From: Bifidobacterium felsineum
Lineage (GTDB): Bacteria > Actinomycetota > Actinomycetes > Actinomycetales > Bifidobacteriaceae
Direction of reading: 5' to 3'
DNA length: 64,000 nt
Assembly: GCF_002802915.1 (NCBI RefSeq)
Contig: NZ_PEBJ01000003.1
Span: 1-64,000, forward strand
Both the position numbers and the translations under genes were made by a program. Shown here one piece after another: positions 17,960 through 29,423 of this stretch. How positions within the stretch are numbered: position 1 is the stretch's first letter; every line of letters begins with the position of its first letter. Below the pieces are notes generated by a model. It had not been told where the DNA came from. It saw only the letters and a list, made by a program, of their open reading frames with translations, and made no database searches.

Positions 17960-18856
17960 ATGAGCGACGATTCGCACGTACATTGTGGTACTAGCACACA
18001 TCAGGCAAACGACTTGGCATCGTTGCGCGAAGCCATAGCACAGGCGGTGCGAGACGTAAAAGACAAGACGCCCCTGGCACAATCGTTTACGAATTTCGTC
18101 ACCATCAATCTGGTGGCCAATGCACAGCTTGCCGCCGGCGGCACCGCAGCCATGAGCTTTCTGCCGGACGATGTGATTGAAACCGCGAAGATCGCCGGCG
18201 CGAATTACATCAATGTGGGTACGTTGTTGCCGTTCTATAAGGATGCGCTGCCGACCATCGCGCAACGACTGAATTATCTCGGCAAACCGTGGGTGCTCGA
18301 TCCGGTGGCCGCCGGCATCGGCAAGACCCGTACCGTGATTCTGCAATCATTCAAGGCTGCTCCTCCGACGGTGATTCGCGCCAATGCTTCCGAAGTCATC
18401 GCCCTGGCCAACATGTGGGGTCTACTTGATGCGGATAACGCAAGCCGCCCGGCAGGCGTGGAGTCCGTGGATGAAGTGGATGCCGCAGTCGAGCCGGCGA
18501 AACTGCTGGCACAGTTCCTTGCGCAGTCCGCGCCAAATCACCAGGCTGCAGTAGCCGTGTCCGGCAAAGTCGATCTGGTGACTGACGGCGAGCACGTCTA
18601 TCGTCTGCCCGGCGGCAGCGCATTGATGGCTAAGATTACAGGAGCCGGCTGTTCATTGGGCGGCGTGACCGCCACGTATCTTGCGGTCGCCGAACCGCTG
18701 ATTGCCGCATTGGCCGCTTCCCTGCTCTATGACCGTGCGGCCGAAGTGGCCGGAGCTGATGCCAAGGGCCCCGGCTCCTTCCAAGTGGCATTCCTTGACG
18801 CCCTATGGAATGTGACGGCCGAGCAGGTGGCCGGCAGCGAAATTCTTATGCAGTAA
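17960..18856 (+). CDS. thiM: Hydroxyethylthiazole kinase
   Basis: About 298 residues. ThiM phosphorylates 4-methyl-5-(2-hydroxyethyl)thiazole for thiamine salvage. PLAQSFTNFVTINLVANAQLAAGG and LDPVAAGIGKTRT are typical. ANASEVIAL and the C-terminal KITGAGCSLGGVTATYLAV carry the ATP and catalytic region, with Cys in GAGCS. The start is the ATG within the riboswitch expression platform; upstream codons lie inside the aptamer. First gene of the thi operon. Confidence 0.96.
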   Translation: MSDDSHVHCGTSTHQANDLASLREAIAQAVRDVKDKTPLAQSFTNFVTINLVANAQLAAGGTAAMSFLPDDVIETAKIAGANYINVGTLLPFYKDALPTIAQRLNYLGKPWVLDPVAAGIGKTRTVILQSFKAAPPTVIRANASEVIALANMWGLLDADNASRPAGVESVDEVDAAVEPAKLLAQFLAQSAPNHQAAVAVSGKVDLVTDGEHVYRLPGGSALMAKITGAGCSLGGVTATYLAVAEPLIAALAASLLYDRAAEVAGADAKGPGSFQVAFLDALWNVTAEQVAGSEILMQ

Positions 18857-21691
<2,835 letters not shown>

Positions 21692-21745
21692 ACGTACAGC
21701 CACCTCGCTACGCTCGTCAATGTCACGAGTTTTAAAGGAGAAATT

Positions 21746-22543
21746 ATGAGCACCACTTTGCCAGCAGTACTTGCGATTTCAGGTTCCGATTCATCCGGCG
21801 GCGCCGGCATGCAAGCCGATCTGAAAACCATGCTGGCATGTGGGGTGTTCGGCATGAGCGCCATCACCGCGCTGACCGCACAGAACACCACCGGCGTACG
21901 TTCCATTCAGGATACTGAGCCGAACATTCTGGCCGATGAGATCGACATGGTGTTCGAGGACATTCCTCCGGTCGCTGTCAAGATCGGCATGGTGTCTTCC
22001 GCGGACATCATCAACGTCATCGCCGACCGCCTGACCGCACATCACGCCGCCAACATCGTGCTCGACCCGGTGATGGTGGCCACTTCGGGCGCCAAGCTCA
22101 TCAGCGATGACGCCATCGCCGCTCTGACCGGTCGACTGTTCGGCATGGCCACCGTGGTGACGCCGAATATTCCGGAGGCCGAGGCCCTGACCGACACCCT
22201 GATTCATGATCAGGAGGATATGGAGACCGCAGCCCGCCGCATCAGCGAACAGTACGGCTGCGCGGCTCTGGTCAAGGGTGGCCATGGTACCGAAGACGCC
22301 AACGATGTGCTCGCTGAAACCGACGGCACGGTGACTTGGTTCGACGGCGTACGCATCAACAACCCGAACACCCATGGCACCGGCTGCACGCTGAGTTCCG
22401 CGATTGCCTCCTACTTGGCACTCGGCGATACGTTGCCTAAAGCCATCAAGCACGCAAAGAAGTACCTGACCGGCGCACTGAAGGCACAGCTCGATCTGGG
22501 CCACGGTTCCGGCCCGATGGACCACTTCTGGAAGTACCGCTGA
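21746..22543 (+). CDS. thiD: Hydroxymethylpyrimidine/phosphomethylpyrimidine kinase
   Basis: 265 residues of the ribokinase-like fold. ThiD makes HMP-P and then HMP-PP for ThiE. AISGSDSSGGAGMQADLK is the substrate region. NIVLDPVMVATSGAKL and NTHGTGCTLSSAIASYLA contain the anion hole and catalytic cysteine. AAGGAG precedes the ATG. It lies 54 bp after thiE-thiC. Confidence 0.97.
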   Translation: MSTTLPAVLAISGSDSSGGAGMQADLKTMLACGVFGMSAITALTAQNTTGVRSIQDTEPNILADEIDMVFEDIPPVAVKIGMVSSADIINVIADRLTAHHAANIVLDPVMVATSGAKLISDDAIAALTGRLFGMATVVTPNIPEAEALTDTLIHDQEDMETAARRISEQYGCAALVKGGHGTEDANDVLAETDGTVTWFDGVRINNPNTHGTGCTLSSAIASYLALGDTLPKAIKHAKKYLTGALKAQLDLGHGSGPMDHFWKYR

Positions 22544-22553
22544 AAGGAACGCT

Positions 22554-22931
22554 ATGGTCGTTGATCGCAATGCCGTGAAGCAGGAAGTGCCAATCGATCC
22601 GGAAACCGGCAAACCGTATCTGAACACCGTTGCGGCGATTCAGGTTTCCGCTGCCGGCGTGGGTTCTGAGGTCTCCCCCTACGTGTCTCAGGCAGTTGAG
22701 GTGATCCGCGAATCCGGTTTGCCGCAGGAGACCAACGCCTTGTTCACGAACGTGGAAGGCAACCTCGACGACGTGCTCAAGGTGGCCGGCGAGGCCGCTA
22801 AGAAGCTTGCCGAGCAGGGCTACCGCACGTCACTGGTGCTTCACATGGACATTCGTCCTGGCTTCACCGGTCAGCTGACCGAAAAGCCGAAGCTGGTGGA
22901 CAAGATCCTGGCGGAAAAGCATCAGCAATAA
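22554..22931 (+). CDS. MTH1187/YkoF-type thiamine-binding protein
   Basis: 125 residues. The ferredoxin-like segments AAIQVSAAGVGSEVSPYVSQ and ESGLPQETNALFTNVEGNLDDVLKV match the MTH1187 (DUF77) family, which binds thiamine or HMP-type ligands. It starts 10 bp after thiD behind AAGGAACG and is the last gene of the operon. A cytoplasmic binding or buffering role is inferred from family and position. Confidence 0.88.
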   Translation: MVVDRNAVKQEVPIDPETGKPYLNTVAAIQVSAAGVGSEVSPYVSQAVEVIRESGLPQETNALFTNVEGNLDDVLKVAGEAAKKLAEQGYRTSLVLHMDIRPGFTGQLTEKPKLVDKILAEKHQQ

Positions 22932-22946
22932 CCGCACACATCGATT

Positions 22947-22981
22947 GGAACGGGGTGTCTCATAGTGAGACACCCCGTTCC
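22947..22981 (+). terminator. Terminator of the thi operon
   Basis: A perfect 16-bp stem (GGAACGGGGTGTCTCA with its complement) and a 3-nt loop, 15 bp past the last thi gene. No long T-tract follows, but stem strength and position support termination. Confidence 0.8.
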
Positions 22982-22989
22982 ATATCCGC

Positions 22990-23036
22990 TCACAATGTGA
23001 CCCACGCCGGGAGCCTCAGGAAAACGCTCCTATAGT
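22990..23036 (+). promoter_or_regulatory. Candidate promoter and operator region of the MFS gene
   Basis: TCACAATGTGA (22990-23000) is a perfect 5+1+5 palindrome. A -10-like TATAGT lies at 23031-23036, with no clear -35. Transcription from here would carry the structured leader that follows. Confidence 0.35.
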
Positions 23037-23051
23037 TCTTTTCTGACATAC

Positions 23052-23215
23052 GTGAGCCAGCTCACAATGCTGGCCCTGTAGGTGAATTCAAGACGTAGGC
23101 TTGAAATCGTTGCCTATCCCACACAATGGGAAGGCAAACGAAGTCGAACCCGCGCTATGAGTTCGTTGCATGGCAATAGACCGTTGAGCGGTTGCCCTGC
23201 AACAGGATGTAGAAG
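23052..23215 (+). ncRNA. Structured 5' leader of the MFS gene (candidate riboregulator)
   Basis: A row of perfect stems fills the gap: CCAGC/GCTGG (23057-23073), TTCAAG/CTTGAA (23087-23105), a two-tier stem TTGCCT...AGGCAA enclosing TCCCA/TGGGA (23110-23137), and a three-tier stem GTTGCA...TGCAAC enclosing GGCAA/TTGCC and ACCG/CGGT (23165-23203). The ribosome site GAGG follows at once. I recognise no known riboswitch core here. Density of perfect pairing is far above the neighbouring gaps. Confidence 0.6.
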
Positions 23216-23226
23216 AGGCGCTCACT

Positions 23227-24600
23227 ATGACTGCTGCAGAACAGCAGATTTCCCATGATTCCGCAATGAATACCAATCAGACTCGTACCGCCGAGAATCA
23301 TGCTCAGGTAGAAGAAATCGTTTCGCGCATGGATCGTGCGCATGAGACTCCGATGTTCCATCGCATCGTCGCCCTGGTTGCGGCCGGCATGCTGATGGAC
23401 AGCATCGACGTATACATTGGCAGTGCCGTGGCCTCCAGCGCACTGTCCACCCACTGGTCCACCGTGGCGCAGAACTCCACGTTCATGTCCGCCGGCTTCC
23501 TGGGACTCTTGGTCGGCTCATTGCTGGCCGGTTTCGTCGGCGATTTGAAGGGCCGTCGCGTGGCCTACCAGATCAACCTGCTACTGTTCGGCGGTTTCAC
23601 CTTCCTTGGCGCTTTCGCTCCGAATATGGCCATTCTTTCTCTCTGCCGTCTTGGTGCGGGCCTCGGCCTTGGCGCTGAGATCGTCACCGGTTTCGCCATG
23701 GTCAACGAGTTCGCTCCGATGAACCGCCGCGGCCATTGGTGCGCGATCGTTTCACTCGTGGCCAACTGCGGTGTGCCGGTCGCCATGCTGCTGTGTGCAT
23801 TCATTATTCCTCGCTGGAGTTGGCGCCCACTGTTCGTCGGCATCGGCCTTGTGGCCGCTGTGATTTGGTGGCTTCGTCGCGATATCCCGGAGTCTCCGCG
23901 TTGGCTCGCCGTGCATGGCCGCTATGACGAGGCCGACGCCATCGTCAAGCAGCTTGAAGCCAATGGTTCCGATCCTCTTGATGAATCCGCCAAGTCCGCT
24001 AACGCCTCCACTCGCAACGCCGGTGGCCGTTCGCTCGGCATCTGCCTGCTCGTGGCCATCGTGGCCGTAAGTGCCACCAACGTGTGCTCCTACGCATTTA
24101 CTTCCTGGGTGCCGACCATTCTGGTCAAGCGCGGCATCAATCTGTCCTCCTCGCTGACCACTTCCACGATGATGATGCTCGGCGCCCCGGTGGGTTGCTT
24201 GATCGGCTCCCTGCTCATCGATCGCATCGGTCGCAAGCGCACCATCGTGCCGGCATTCCTCTTCACCGGTGTGTTCGGCATGATGTACGCCTACCAGACT
24301 TCGACCGTCGGCGCCATTATCGTCGGCTTCCTGCTCATGATGTGCCTCTACGTGCTCATGGCTTCCGTGGTGGCCGTGTACGCTCCTGAACTGTTCGCCA
24401 CCAAGGTACGCTTCCGCTGCGTGGGTGTGGCCAATGCCATCGCCAAGCTGCTCAACGTGCTAATGCCGATGGTCGTGGGCTGGATGCTCATGAACCTCGG
24501 TGCCACATCCATCTTCGTGTCCATCAGCGTGATCGCCATCGCCTCGATGCTTATCGTCGGCATTTTCGGCGTGGAGACCGCTCGCCGTTCGGTGAACTGA
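23227..24600 (+). CDS. Major facilitator superfamily transporter
   Basis: 457 residues with about 12 membrane segments. The first loop carries GDLKGRR and the second half IDRIGRKR, the paired MFS motifs. LGLGAEIVTGFAMVNEFAP and PESPRWLAVHGRYDEADAIVKQ place it near the sugar-porter/metabolite:H+ symporter group, which includes niacin and aromatic-acid carriers. The substrate is not readable. The preceding structured leader suggests ligand-responsive control, and a vitamin or nucleoside-like substrate is speculative. A GAGG site lies 8 bp before the ATG. Confidence 0.9.
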   Translation: MTAAEQQISHDSAMNTNQTRTAENHAQVEEIVSRMDRAHETPMFHRIVALVAAGMLMDSIDVYIGSAVASSALSTHWSTVAQNSTFMSAGFLGLLVGSLLAGFVGDLKGRRVAYQINLLLFGGFTFLGAFAPNMAILSLCRLGAGLGLGAEIVTGFAMVNEFAPMNRRGHWCAIVSLVANCGVPVAMLLCAFIIPRWSWRPLFVGIGLVAAVIWWLRRDIPESPRWLAVHGRYDEADAIVKQLEANGSDPLDESAKSANASTRNAGGRSLGICLLVAIVAVSATNVCSYAFTSWVPTILVKRGINLSSSLTTSTMMMLGAPVGCLIGSLLIDRIGRKRTIVPAFLFTGVFGMMYAYQTSTVGAIIVGFLLMMCLYVLMASVVAVYAPELFATKVRFRCVGVANAIAKLLNVLMPMVVGWMLMNLGATSIFVSISVIAIASMLIVGIFGVETARRSVN

Positions 24601-24624
24601 TAGTCAGCCTTTATAGGCCGTTCC

Positions 24625-24671
24625 AACGGGCTTGGCTGCAACCATTCGTGTTGCTGCCAAGCCCGTTTTAT
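24625..24671 (+). terminator. Terminator of the MFS gene
   Basis: AACGGGCTTGGC pairs with GCCAAGCCCGTT, with GCAAC/GTTGC continuing the stem inside. It is followed by TTTATT. It sits 24 bp past the stop and fits an intrinsic terminator. Confidence 0.85.
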
Positions 24672-24716
24672 TATGGAATTGTCAGTATGCCGTTTTCAAT
24701 GAAGAGGAGACATACC

Positions 24717-25190
24717 ATGGCATCGCAAGCACTTTCATCACCTCGTTCCGTGCGTTTCGATGCGCGCTCCATTGGTTGCATGGCCGCTGTTGCCATCGTC
24801 TACGGTCTGTTGCTGATATCGATTCTCATGGGTGGCGAAGCCAAAATGGGCGGCGCTTTATTAATCAACTTTGTTATTCCGCCAGTGTTGCTGATAGCCA
24901 ATGCCGTATATGCGTCTCGCACCGCGGCACTTGCCCGCCCACTGCGAGCGCTGGTGTTCCCACTATTGTGCTCGGTGATTGCGTTCCCGCTGCTCTTCGC
25001 ACTGATCACTCCCTATGATGACGAATGTTCGGTGGAATCAGTCTGCACGAATATGGGCACTTGGTATATCAATTGGTCCACGATGGATCAGGTGTGGTAT
25101 TTCCTGCTGGTGTTCGCAGTCGCCTCATTTGCGGGATTCGGAGTGTTGCTTCTCGTACGTTGGGCTATCGCACGAGTCCGGCACACTTAG
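24717..25190 (+). CDS. Small four-helix membrane protein of unknown function
   Basis: About 157 residues from an ATG with GAAGAGGAGA upstream. Four hydrophobic segments: about residues 18-38 (MAAVAIVYGLLLISILM), 42-62, 82-102 and 125-150. The loop before the last helix carries two cysteines (DDECSVESVCTNMG). I recognise no family. It ends 9 bp before the serpin gene on the same strand, so the two are probably co-transcribed. Confidence 0.65.
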   Translation: MASQALSSPRSVRFDARSIGCMAAVAIVYGLLLISILMGGEAKMGGALLINFVIPPVLLIANAVYASRTAALARPLRALVFPLLCSVIAFPLLFALITPYDDECSVESVCTNMGTWYINWSTMDQVWYFLLVFAVASFAGFGVLLLVRWAIARVRHT

Positions 25191-25199
25191 GAGACCGTG

Positions 25200-26570
25200 A
25201 TGGAGGGCCACAGTATCAACGACTACCAAGCACGGCAGCGCAAGCGTAGGCACAAGATTCGTATCGCCATCATGATGGTGATTGTGCTTATCGCTTGCGC
25301 ATGCGGCGGTGCGTGGTGGACGGTTGGCGACGGCCGGCTGCTCACGATGCAGCTGTTCAAACCGGCCGCGCGGCACGCCACGCAGTCGGCGATTACCAGT
25401 TCTTCTGATTTCGCATATCAATCCGCTTCTGCATTTCTGCAGATGGAGTCGGCTCAGAACAATCAGGGCAATGTGAACTACTCTCCTGTCTCGATGTGGA
25501 TGGCTCTAGCGGTCGCCGCGCAAGGAGCGGATGGCGCAACCCGTTCACAGTTGAATAAAACGCTGGGCGCTACATCACTGGGCAACAAGGATTATCAGTC
25601 GCTGTTGAGTTCCATCAACGGCCGGTACAGTGGCGCGAAATCTCAGATGAGCACCGCGACTTCGTTGTGGGTCGATAATCAATACACACTGAACCAGGAT
25701 TTCAAAGTAGGCATCAAGGATGCTTTTGATGCGGATGCGCAGTCTCTGCCGTTCAATGACGCCGCAGCACAGCGCATGAGCCAATGGATTAACCAGCATA
25801 CGCAGGGCTCCTTAAAACCGCGAATCACCTTACAGAGCACCGAAGTGCTCTCCATCATCAATACTGTTGTTGCGGATGGGCGCTGGCAGGACCCGTTCAA
25901 ACCTGAGCTCACCAATGAACAGACCTTCCACGGCACAAAGAGCGATAGTACAGTGCCGATGATGAATCAAACATTCGAGGGCATGGTTTGGGCACATGAT
26001 TCCAACAGCACATGGCAGCGCATCTCCATACCGTTCGATAACGGTGGTGCATTGACCGTGCTGCTGCCGGCAGCCGGCAGCTTCGATGACATTATCCAAA
26101 ACACCGAGAAACTGCACTGGGCATTGAGCACTTGCTTGGGATCGTCATATCAGTACGGATGTATGACCGATGCTCCCGAGGGCTGGGGCGTAGCAGCCGA
26201 ACCAGCTTTGGTCAACGTTGCTTTGCCGCGTTTCACTATCACGAGCACATTCTCCTCGGATGATTCGATTGAAGCATTGAAAAAGTTGGGTGTCACCGAT
26301 GCGTTTGCTGCCCGAATTGCCGATTTCAGCAAGATGACAGACGCTGCTCCCGCCGAAGAATTGTTCATCGGCTCGATTATCCAAGGCACACGCATCGCAG
26401 TGAATGAGCACGGGGCGAAGGCTTCGGCGTTCACCAAAGCAGGAGCATCTTCTGCTGGAGCACCCTCACAACAGCAGATTGTGGAGTTCACTGTGGACCG
26501 ACCATTCCTGTATACGCTGACCACGCCGGATGACGTGCCGCTGTTTATCGGAGCGGTACGCAATCTGTAG
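25200..26570 (+). CDS. Membrane-anchored serpin (serine protease inhibitor)
   Basis: About 456 residues. A basic N-terminus and one hydrophobic segment (about residues 22-40) suggest a signal anchor. The serpin fold follows: NVNYSPVSMWMALAVAAQGADG, NTVVADGRWQDPF, and the C-terminal VDRPFLYTL and PLFIGAV. The reactive loop begins NEHGAKASAFTKAGASS. Counting from the hinge, P1 falls on or near Ala followed by Gly, which suits elastase-like targets. In bifidobacteria such serpins inhibit host neutrophil and pancreatic elastase. Starts at ATG 25200 (GTG at 25197 is the alternative), with AGGAGACC upstream. Confidence 0.9.
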   Translation: MEGHSINDYQARQRKRRHKIRIAIMMVIVLIACACGGAWWTVGDGRLLTMQLFKPAARHATQSAITSSSDFAYQSASAFLQMESAQNNQGNVNYSPVSMWMALAVAAQGADGATRSQLNKTLGATSLGNKDYQSLLSSINGRYSGAKSQMSTATSLWVDNQYTLNQDFKVGIKDAFDADAQSLPFNDAAAQRMSQWINQHTQGSLKPRITLQSTEVLSIINTVVADGRWQDPFKPELTNEQTFHGTKSDSTVPMMNQTFEGMVWAHDSNSTWQRISIPFDNGGALTVLLPAAGSFDDIIQNTEKLHWALSTCLGSSYQYGCMTDAPEGWGVAAEPALVNVALPRFTITSTFSSDDSIEALKKLGVTDAFAARIADFSKMTDAAPAEELFIGSIIQGTRIAVNEHGAKASAFTKAGASSAGAPSQQQIVEFTVDRPFLYTLTTPDDVPLFIGAVRNL

Positions 26571-27634
26571 TGGGTGTATCGTTTGACCTTATGGTTACGA
26601 TGAAGGAGATTGCAAAGCAGGCAGGCGTATCCGTCTCAACCGTGTCGCTGGTGTTGAACAACCGCGACGAGGGTCGCGTTCGGGATATCGTCGCCAATGA
26701 GGTGCGTGACATCGCCTCGCAACTTGGCTATAGATCCAATCCTCTGGCCAGTTCATTGCGCACCGGACGAACGCATATGCTTGGATTCATCAGCGAAGAC
26801 GTGGCCACCACGCCATATGCGGGCGGTATGATTTTAGGCGCGCAACGCGCGGCCCAACAGCTGGGCTATATGCTCATTGTGGTCAGTACCGACGGGCCGC
26901 GGAACGAAGCCGAGGAAATCGCCGCATTGAAACGCTACGGTACTGATGGATTCCTCTATGCGAAGATGTCAAATCGTATTGTCACAGTGCCTGAGGCCCT
27001 CAAAGACACGCCATTGGTGTTGATGGATGCCACCGATGGAACAGGCGAGACTGCCAGCATCGAACCGGACGAGTTCCATATCGGATACGATGCAACCAAG
27101 CGGCTGCTTGCCGCAGGTTGCGAGCGCATTGCCTATGTGGGTGCGGAGAGTCCCATCGTCGCCGAACGAGGTCGTATGGAGGGGTATCGCACTGCGCTTG
27201 CCGAAGCGGGCAGATCTGTTAATGAGCGTCTTATAGTGCACGTCGGCAATAACGAACCGGCTTTGGCTGCCGTCAATGAACTGTTCGACGCGGCTCAGCC
27301 GGATGGATTTTTCTGCTTCAACGATGCCCGGGCCTGGTATGTTTACGAATGCGCCGCACGACGCGGGCTGACGATAGGCCGCGATATTTCCGTGGTCGGC
27401 GTGGATAATCATCGTGTATTCGCGGATACGCTCGTCCCTCAGCTCACCACTGTGGAACTGCCGCATTTCGAAATGGGCTACTGGGCTGCAGCAAAACTGG
27501 TGTCGATAATCGAGGAACGATCATTGGCTGACATGGATTGGCCGGATACCGCTGCCCCCCTGCCGCCGATGAACACATCCACGCCGGCAGCGATTCATTG
27601 CGCGTTAATCGAGAAAGATTCCGTTCGCAAGTAG
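26570..27634 (+). CDS. LacI family transcriptional regulator
   Basis: Up to 354 residues. The N-terminal helix-turn-helix is MKEIAKQAGVSVSTVSLVLNN, followed by the hinge VANEVRDIASQLGYRSNPLASSLR. The periplasmic-binding-like core spans the rest (YAGGMILGAQRAAQQLGYML, PDGFFCFNDARAWYVYECA, ISVVGVDNHRVFADTLVPQLTTV). The GTG at 26570 overlaps the serpin stop by one base; ATG codons at 26591 and 26600 are plausible and give more usual N-termini. It precedes the GH32 gene, whose promoter holds tandem palindromes, so it likely controls sucrose or fructo-oligosaccharide use. Confidence 0.92.
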   Translation: MGVSFDLMVTMKEIAKQAGVSVSTVSLVLNNRDEGRVRDIVANEVRDIASQLGYRSNPLASSLRTGRTHMLGFISEDVATTPYAGGMILGAQRAAQQLGYMLIVVSTDGPRNEAEEIAALKRYGTDGFLYAKMSNRIVTVPEALKDTPLVLMDATDGTGETASIEPDEFHIGYDATKRLLAAGCERIAYVGAESPIVAERGRMEGYRTALAEAGRSVNERLIVHVGNNEPALAAVNELFDAAQPDGFFCFNDARAWYVYECAARRGLTIGRDISVVGVDNHRVFADTLVPQLTTVELPHFEMGYWAAAKLVSIIEERSLADMDWPDTAAPLPPMNTSTPAAIHCALIEKDSVRK

Positions 27635-27669
27635 TATCTCCAATGCCGAATGCTGCGACACACTATTCA

Positions 27670-27706
27670 TCAATCGATTGACGTCAATCGATTGACGTCG
27701 CATAAT
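27670..27706 (+). promoter_or_regulatory. GH32 promoter with tandem LacI-type operators
   Basis: Two perfect 12-bp palindromes TCAATCGATTGA lie at 27670-27681 and 27684-27695, centres 14 bp apart. A promoter -35 TTGACG (27678-27683) and -10 CATAAT (27701-27706) have exactly 17 bp between them, and the second palindrome fills that spacer. Repressor binding would block polymerase directly. Confidence 0.8.
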
Positions 27707-27786
27707 AGCTACTGAACCATCCACAACCGAACGCAATGGTGCTACTCCCCGTGGAACACAGCAGCTCCAACCAGTAAAGGACCGTT

Positions 27787-29349
27787 ATGACCGATTTCAC
27801 GCCGAAGACCCCTCAGCTCCATCCGATTCTTGACCACAATGCCGAGCTCGCCAAAGCCGAAGCAGGCATCGCTGCATTGGAGCCCAAGCGCAATGACCGC
27901 TGGTACCCGAAGTACCATATTGCCTCCAACGCCGGCTGGATCAACGACCCGAACGGCTTGTGCTACTACAAGGGCCGCTGGCACGTCTTCTATCAGCTGC
28001 ACCCCTACAGCTCCCATTGGGGCCCGATGCATTGGGGCCATGTCTCCTCCGCCGACATGATCCACTGGAAGCGTGAACCGATTATGTTCGCCCCTTCGCT
28101 GGAGGAGGATAAGCATGGCGTGTTCTCCGGTTCCGCAGCCATCGGTGATGACGGCAAGTTGCGCTTCTACTACACCGGGCACCGCTGGCGCAATCCCGCC
28201 AATCGCACCGATGATTGGCAAGTGCAGTTGCTCGCCACTGCGGATAACGATGAGCTGACTTCTGCCACCAAGCAGGGCATAATCATTGACTGCCCGACCG
28301 ATAGGGTCTGGCATCATTTCCGCGACCCCAAGGTGTGGAAGACCGGTGAGACCTGGTATATGACCTTCGGTGTCTCTTCAGCCGAAAAGCGCGGCCAGAT
28401 GTGGCTGTTCACCTCCGAAGACATGGTGAGCTGGAAGTACGAACGTGTGCTGTTCGAGCACCCGGATCCGAACGTGTTCATGCTCGAATGCCCGGACTTC
28501 TTCCCGCTCAAAGACAAGAACGGCGATGAAAAATGGGTCATCGGCTTCTCCGCCATGGGTTCCAAGCCGAACGGATTCACGAACCGCAATGAAAGCAATG
28601 CTGGTTACATGATCGGCACTTGGGAGCCGGGCGGTGAGTTCAAACCGGAAACCGAGTTCCGCCCCTGGGATTGCGGACATAATTATTACGCGCCGCAGTC
28701 CTTCAACGCCGGAGGAGCGGATGGTCGCCAAATCGTCTACGGTTGGATGGCACCGTTCATGGATCCCGCCCCGATGATGGATGACGGCTGGTGCGGTCAA
28801 CTCACCTTGCCGCGCGAAATCACGCTGGGCAACGACGGCGACGTGGTCACCGCTCCGGTGGCGGAAATGGAGGAGCTTCGCGAAGACACCTTCGATCACG
28901 GTTCCATTACTCTGGATGGCGACTGCGAGAAGATCATCTCCGATGATGCCGAAGCCGTGGAAATCGAACTGTCCATTGATTTGAAACGCACCACCGCCGA
29001 GCGTGCCGGGTTGAAGGTCCATGCAACAGATGATGGCTCGTACCTCTATGTGGCTTATGACGATCAGCTTGGTCGCGTGGTGGTGGATCGCCAGACCCTC
29101 AAGTTCGGCGATCGCGGCTACCGTACGGCACCGCTCACCGAGGCAGAGCTGGCCGCCGATACGCTGGATCTGCGCGTGTTCGTAGACCGCGGCTCCGTAG
29201 AGGTCTACGTGAACGGCGGCCACCAGGTGCTGAGCGAATACTCATTCGCCTCCAATGGCCCACGCGCCATCAAGCTGTCCGCCGAATCAGGCTCGCTTGC
29301 AGTCAGTTCGCTGAAGCTGCACCATCTGAAGTCGATTGGTTTGGAGTAA
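27787..29349 (+). CDS. GH32 beta-fructofuranosidase (invertase/fructanase)
   Basis: 520 residues. It hydrolyses terminal beta-fructosyl bonds of sucrose and fructo-oligosaccharides. The three acidic motifs are intact: WINDPNG (nucleophile Asp54), FRDP (Asp180, transition-state stabiliser) and ECPDFF (acid/base Glu234). The five-bladed propeller is followed by a beta-sandwich domain from about residue 370 (VFVDRGSVEVYVNGG). There is no signal peptide, so it acts inside the cell on imported sugars, though no transporter gene is adjacent. AAAGGACCGTT precedes the ATG. Confidence 0.96.
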   Translation: MTDFTPKTPQLHPILDHNAELAKAEAGIAALEPKRNDRWYPKYHIASNAGWINDPNGLCYYKGRWHVFYQLHPYSSHWGPMHWGHVSSADMIHWKREPIMFAPSLEEDKHGVFSGSAAIGDDGKLRFYYTGHRWRNPANRTDDWQVQLLATADNDELTSATKQGIIIDCPTDRVWHHFRDPKVWKTGETWYMTFGVSSAEKRGQMWLFTSEDMVSWKYERVLFEHPDPNVFMLECPDFFPLKDKNGDEKWVIGFSAMGSKPNGFTNRNESNAGYMIGTWEPGGEFKPETEFRPWDCGHNYYAPQSFNAGGADGRQIVYGWMAPFMDPAPMMDDGWCGQLTLPREITLGNDGDVVTAPVAEMEELREDTFDHGSITLDGDCEKIISDDAEAVEIELSIDLKRTTAERAGLKVHATDDGSYLYVAYDDQLGRVVVDRQTLKFGDRGYRTAPLTEAELAADTLDLRVFVDRGSVEVYVNGGHQVLSEYSFASNGPRAIKLSAESGSLAVSSLKLHHLKSIGLE

Positions 29350-29388
29350 TACGCCTCACTGAGGCAAAACCACGCCTTGCACTCCGCA

Positions 29389-29423
29389 ATGCCCTGCTGA
29401 CAGCTCGTCAGCAGGGCATTTTT
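29389..29423 (+). terminator. Terminator of the GH32 gene
   Basis: A perfect 13-bp stem (ATGCCCTGCTGAC / GTCAGCAGGGCAT), 5-nt loop and TTTTT. It is also unit 0 of the 52-bp hairpin array. Confidence 0.9.
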
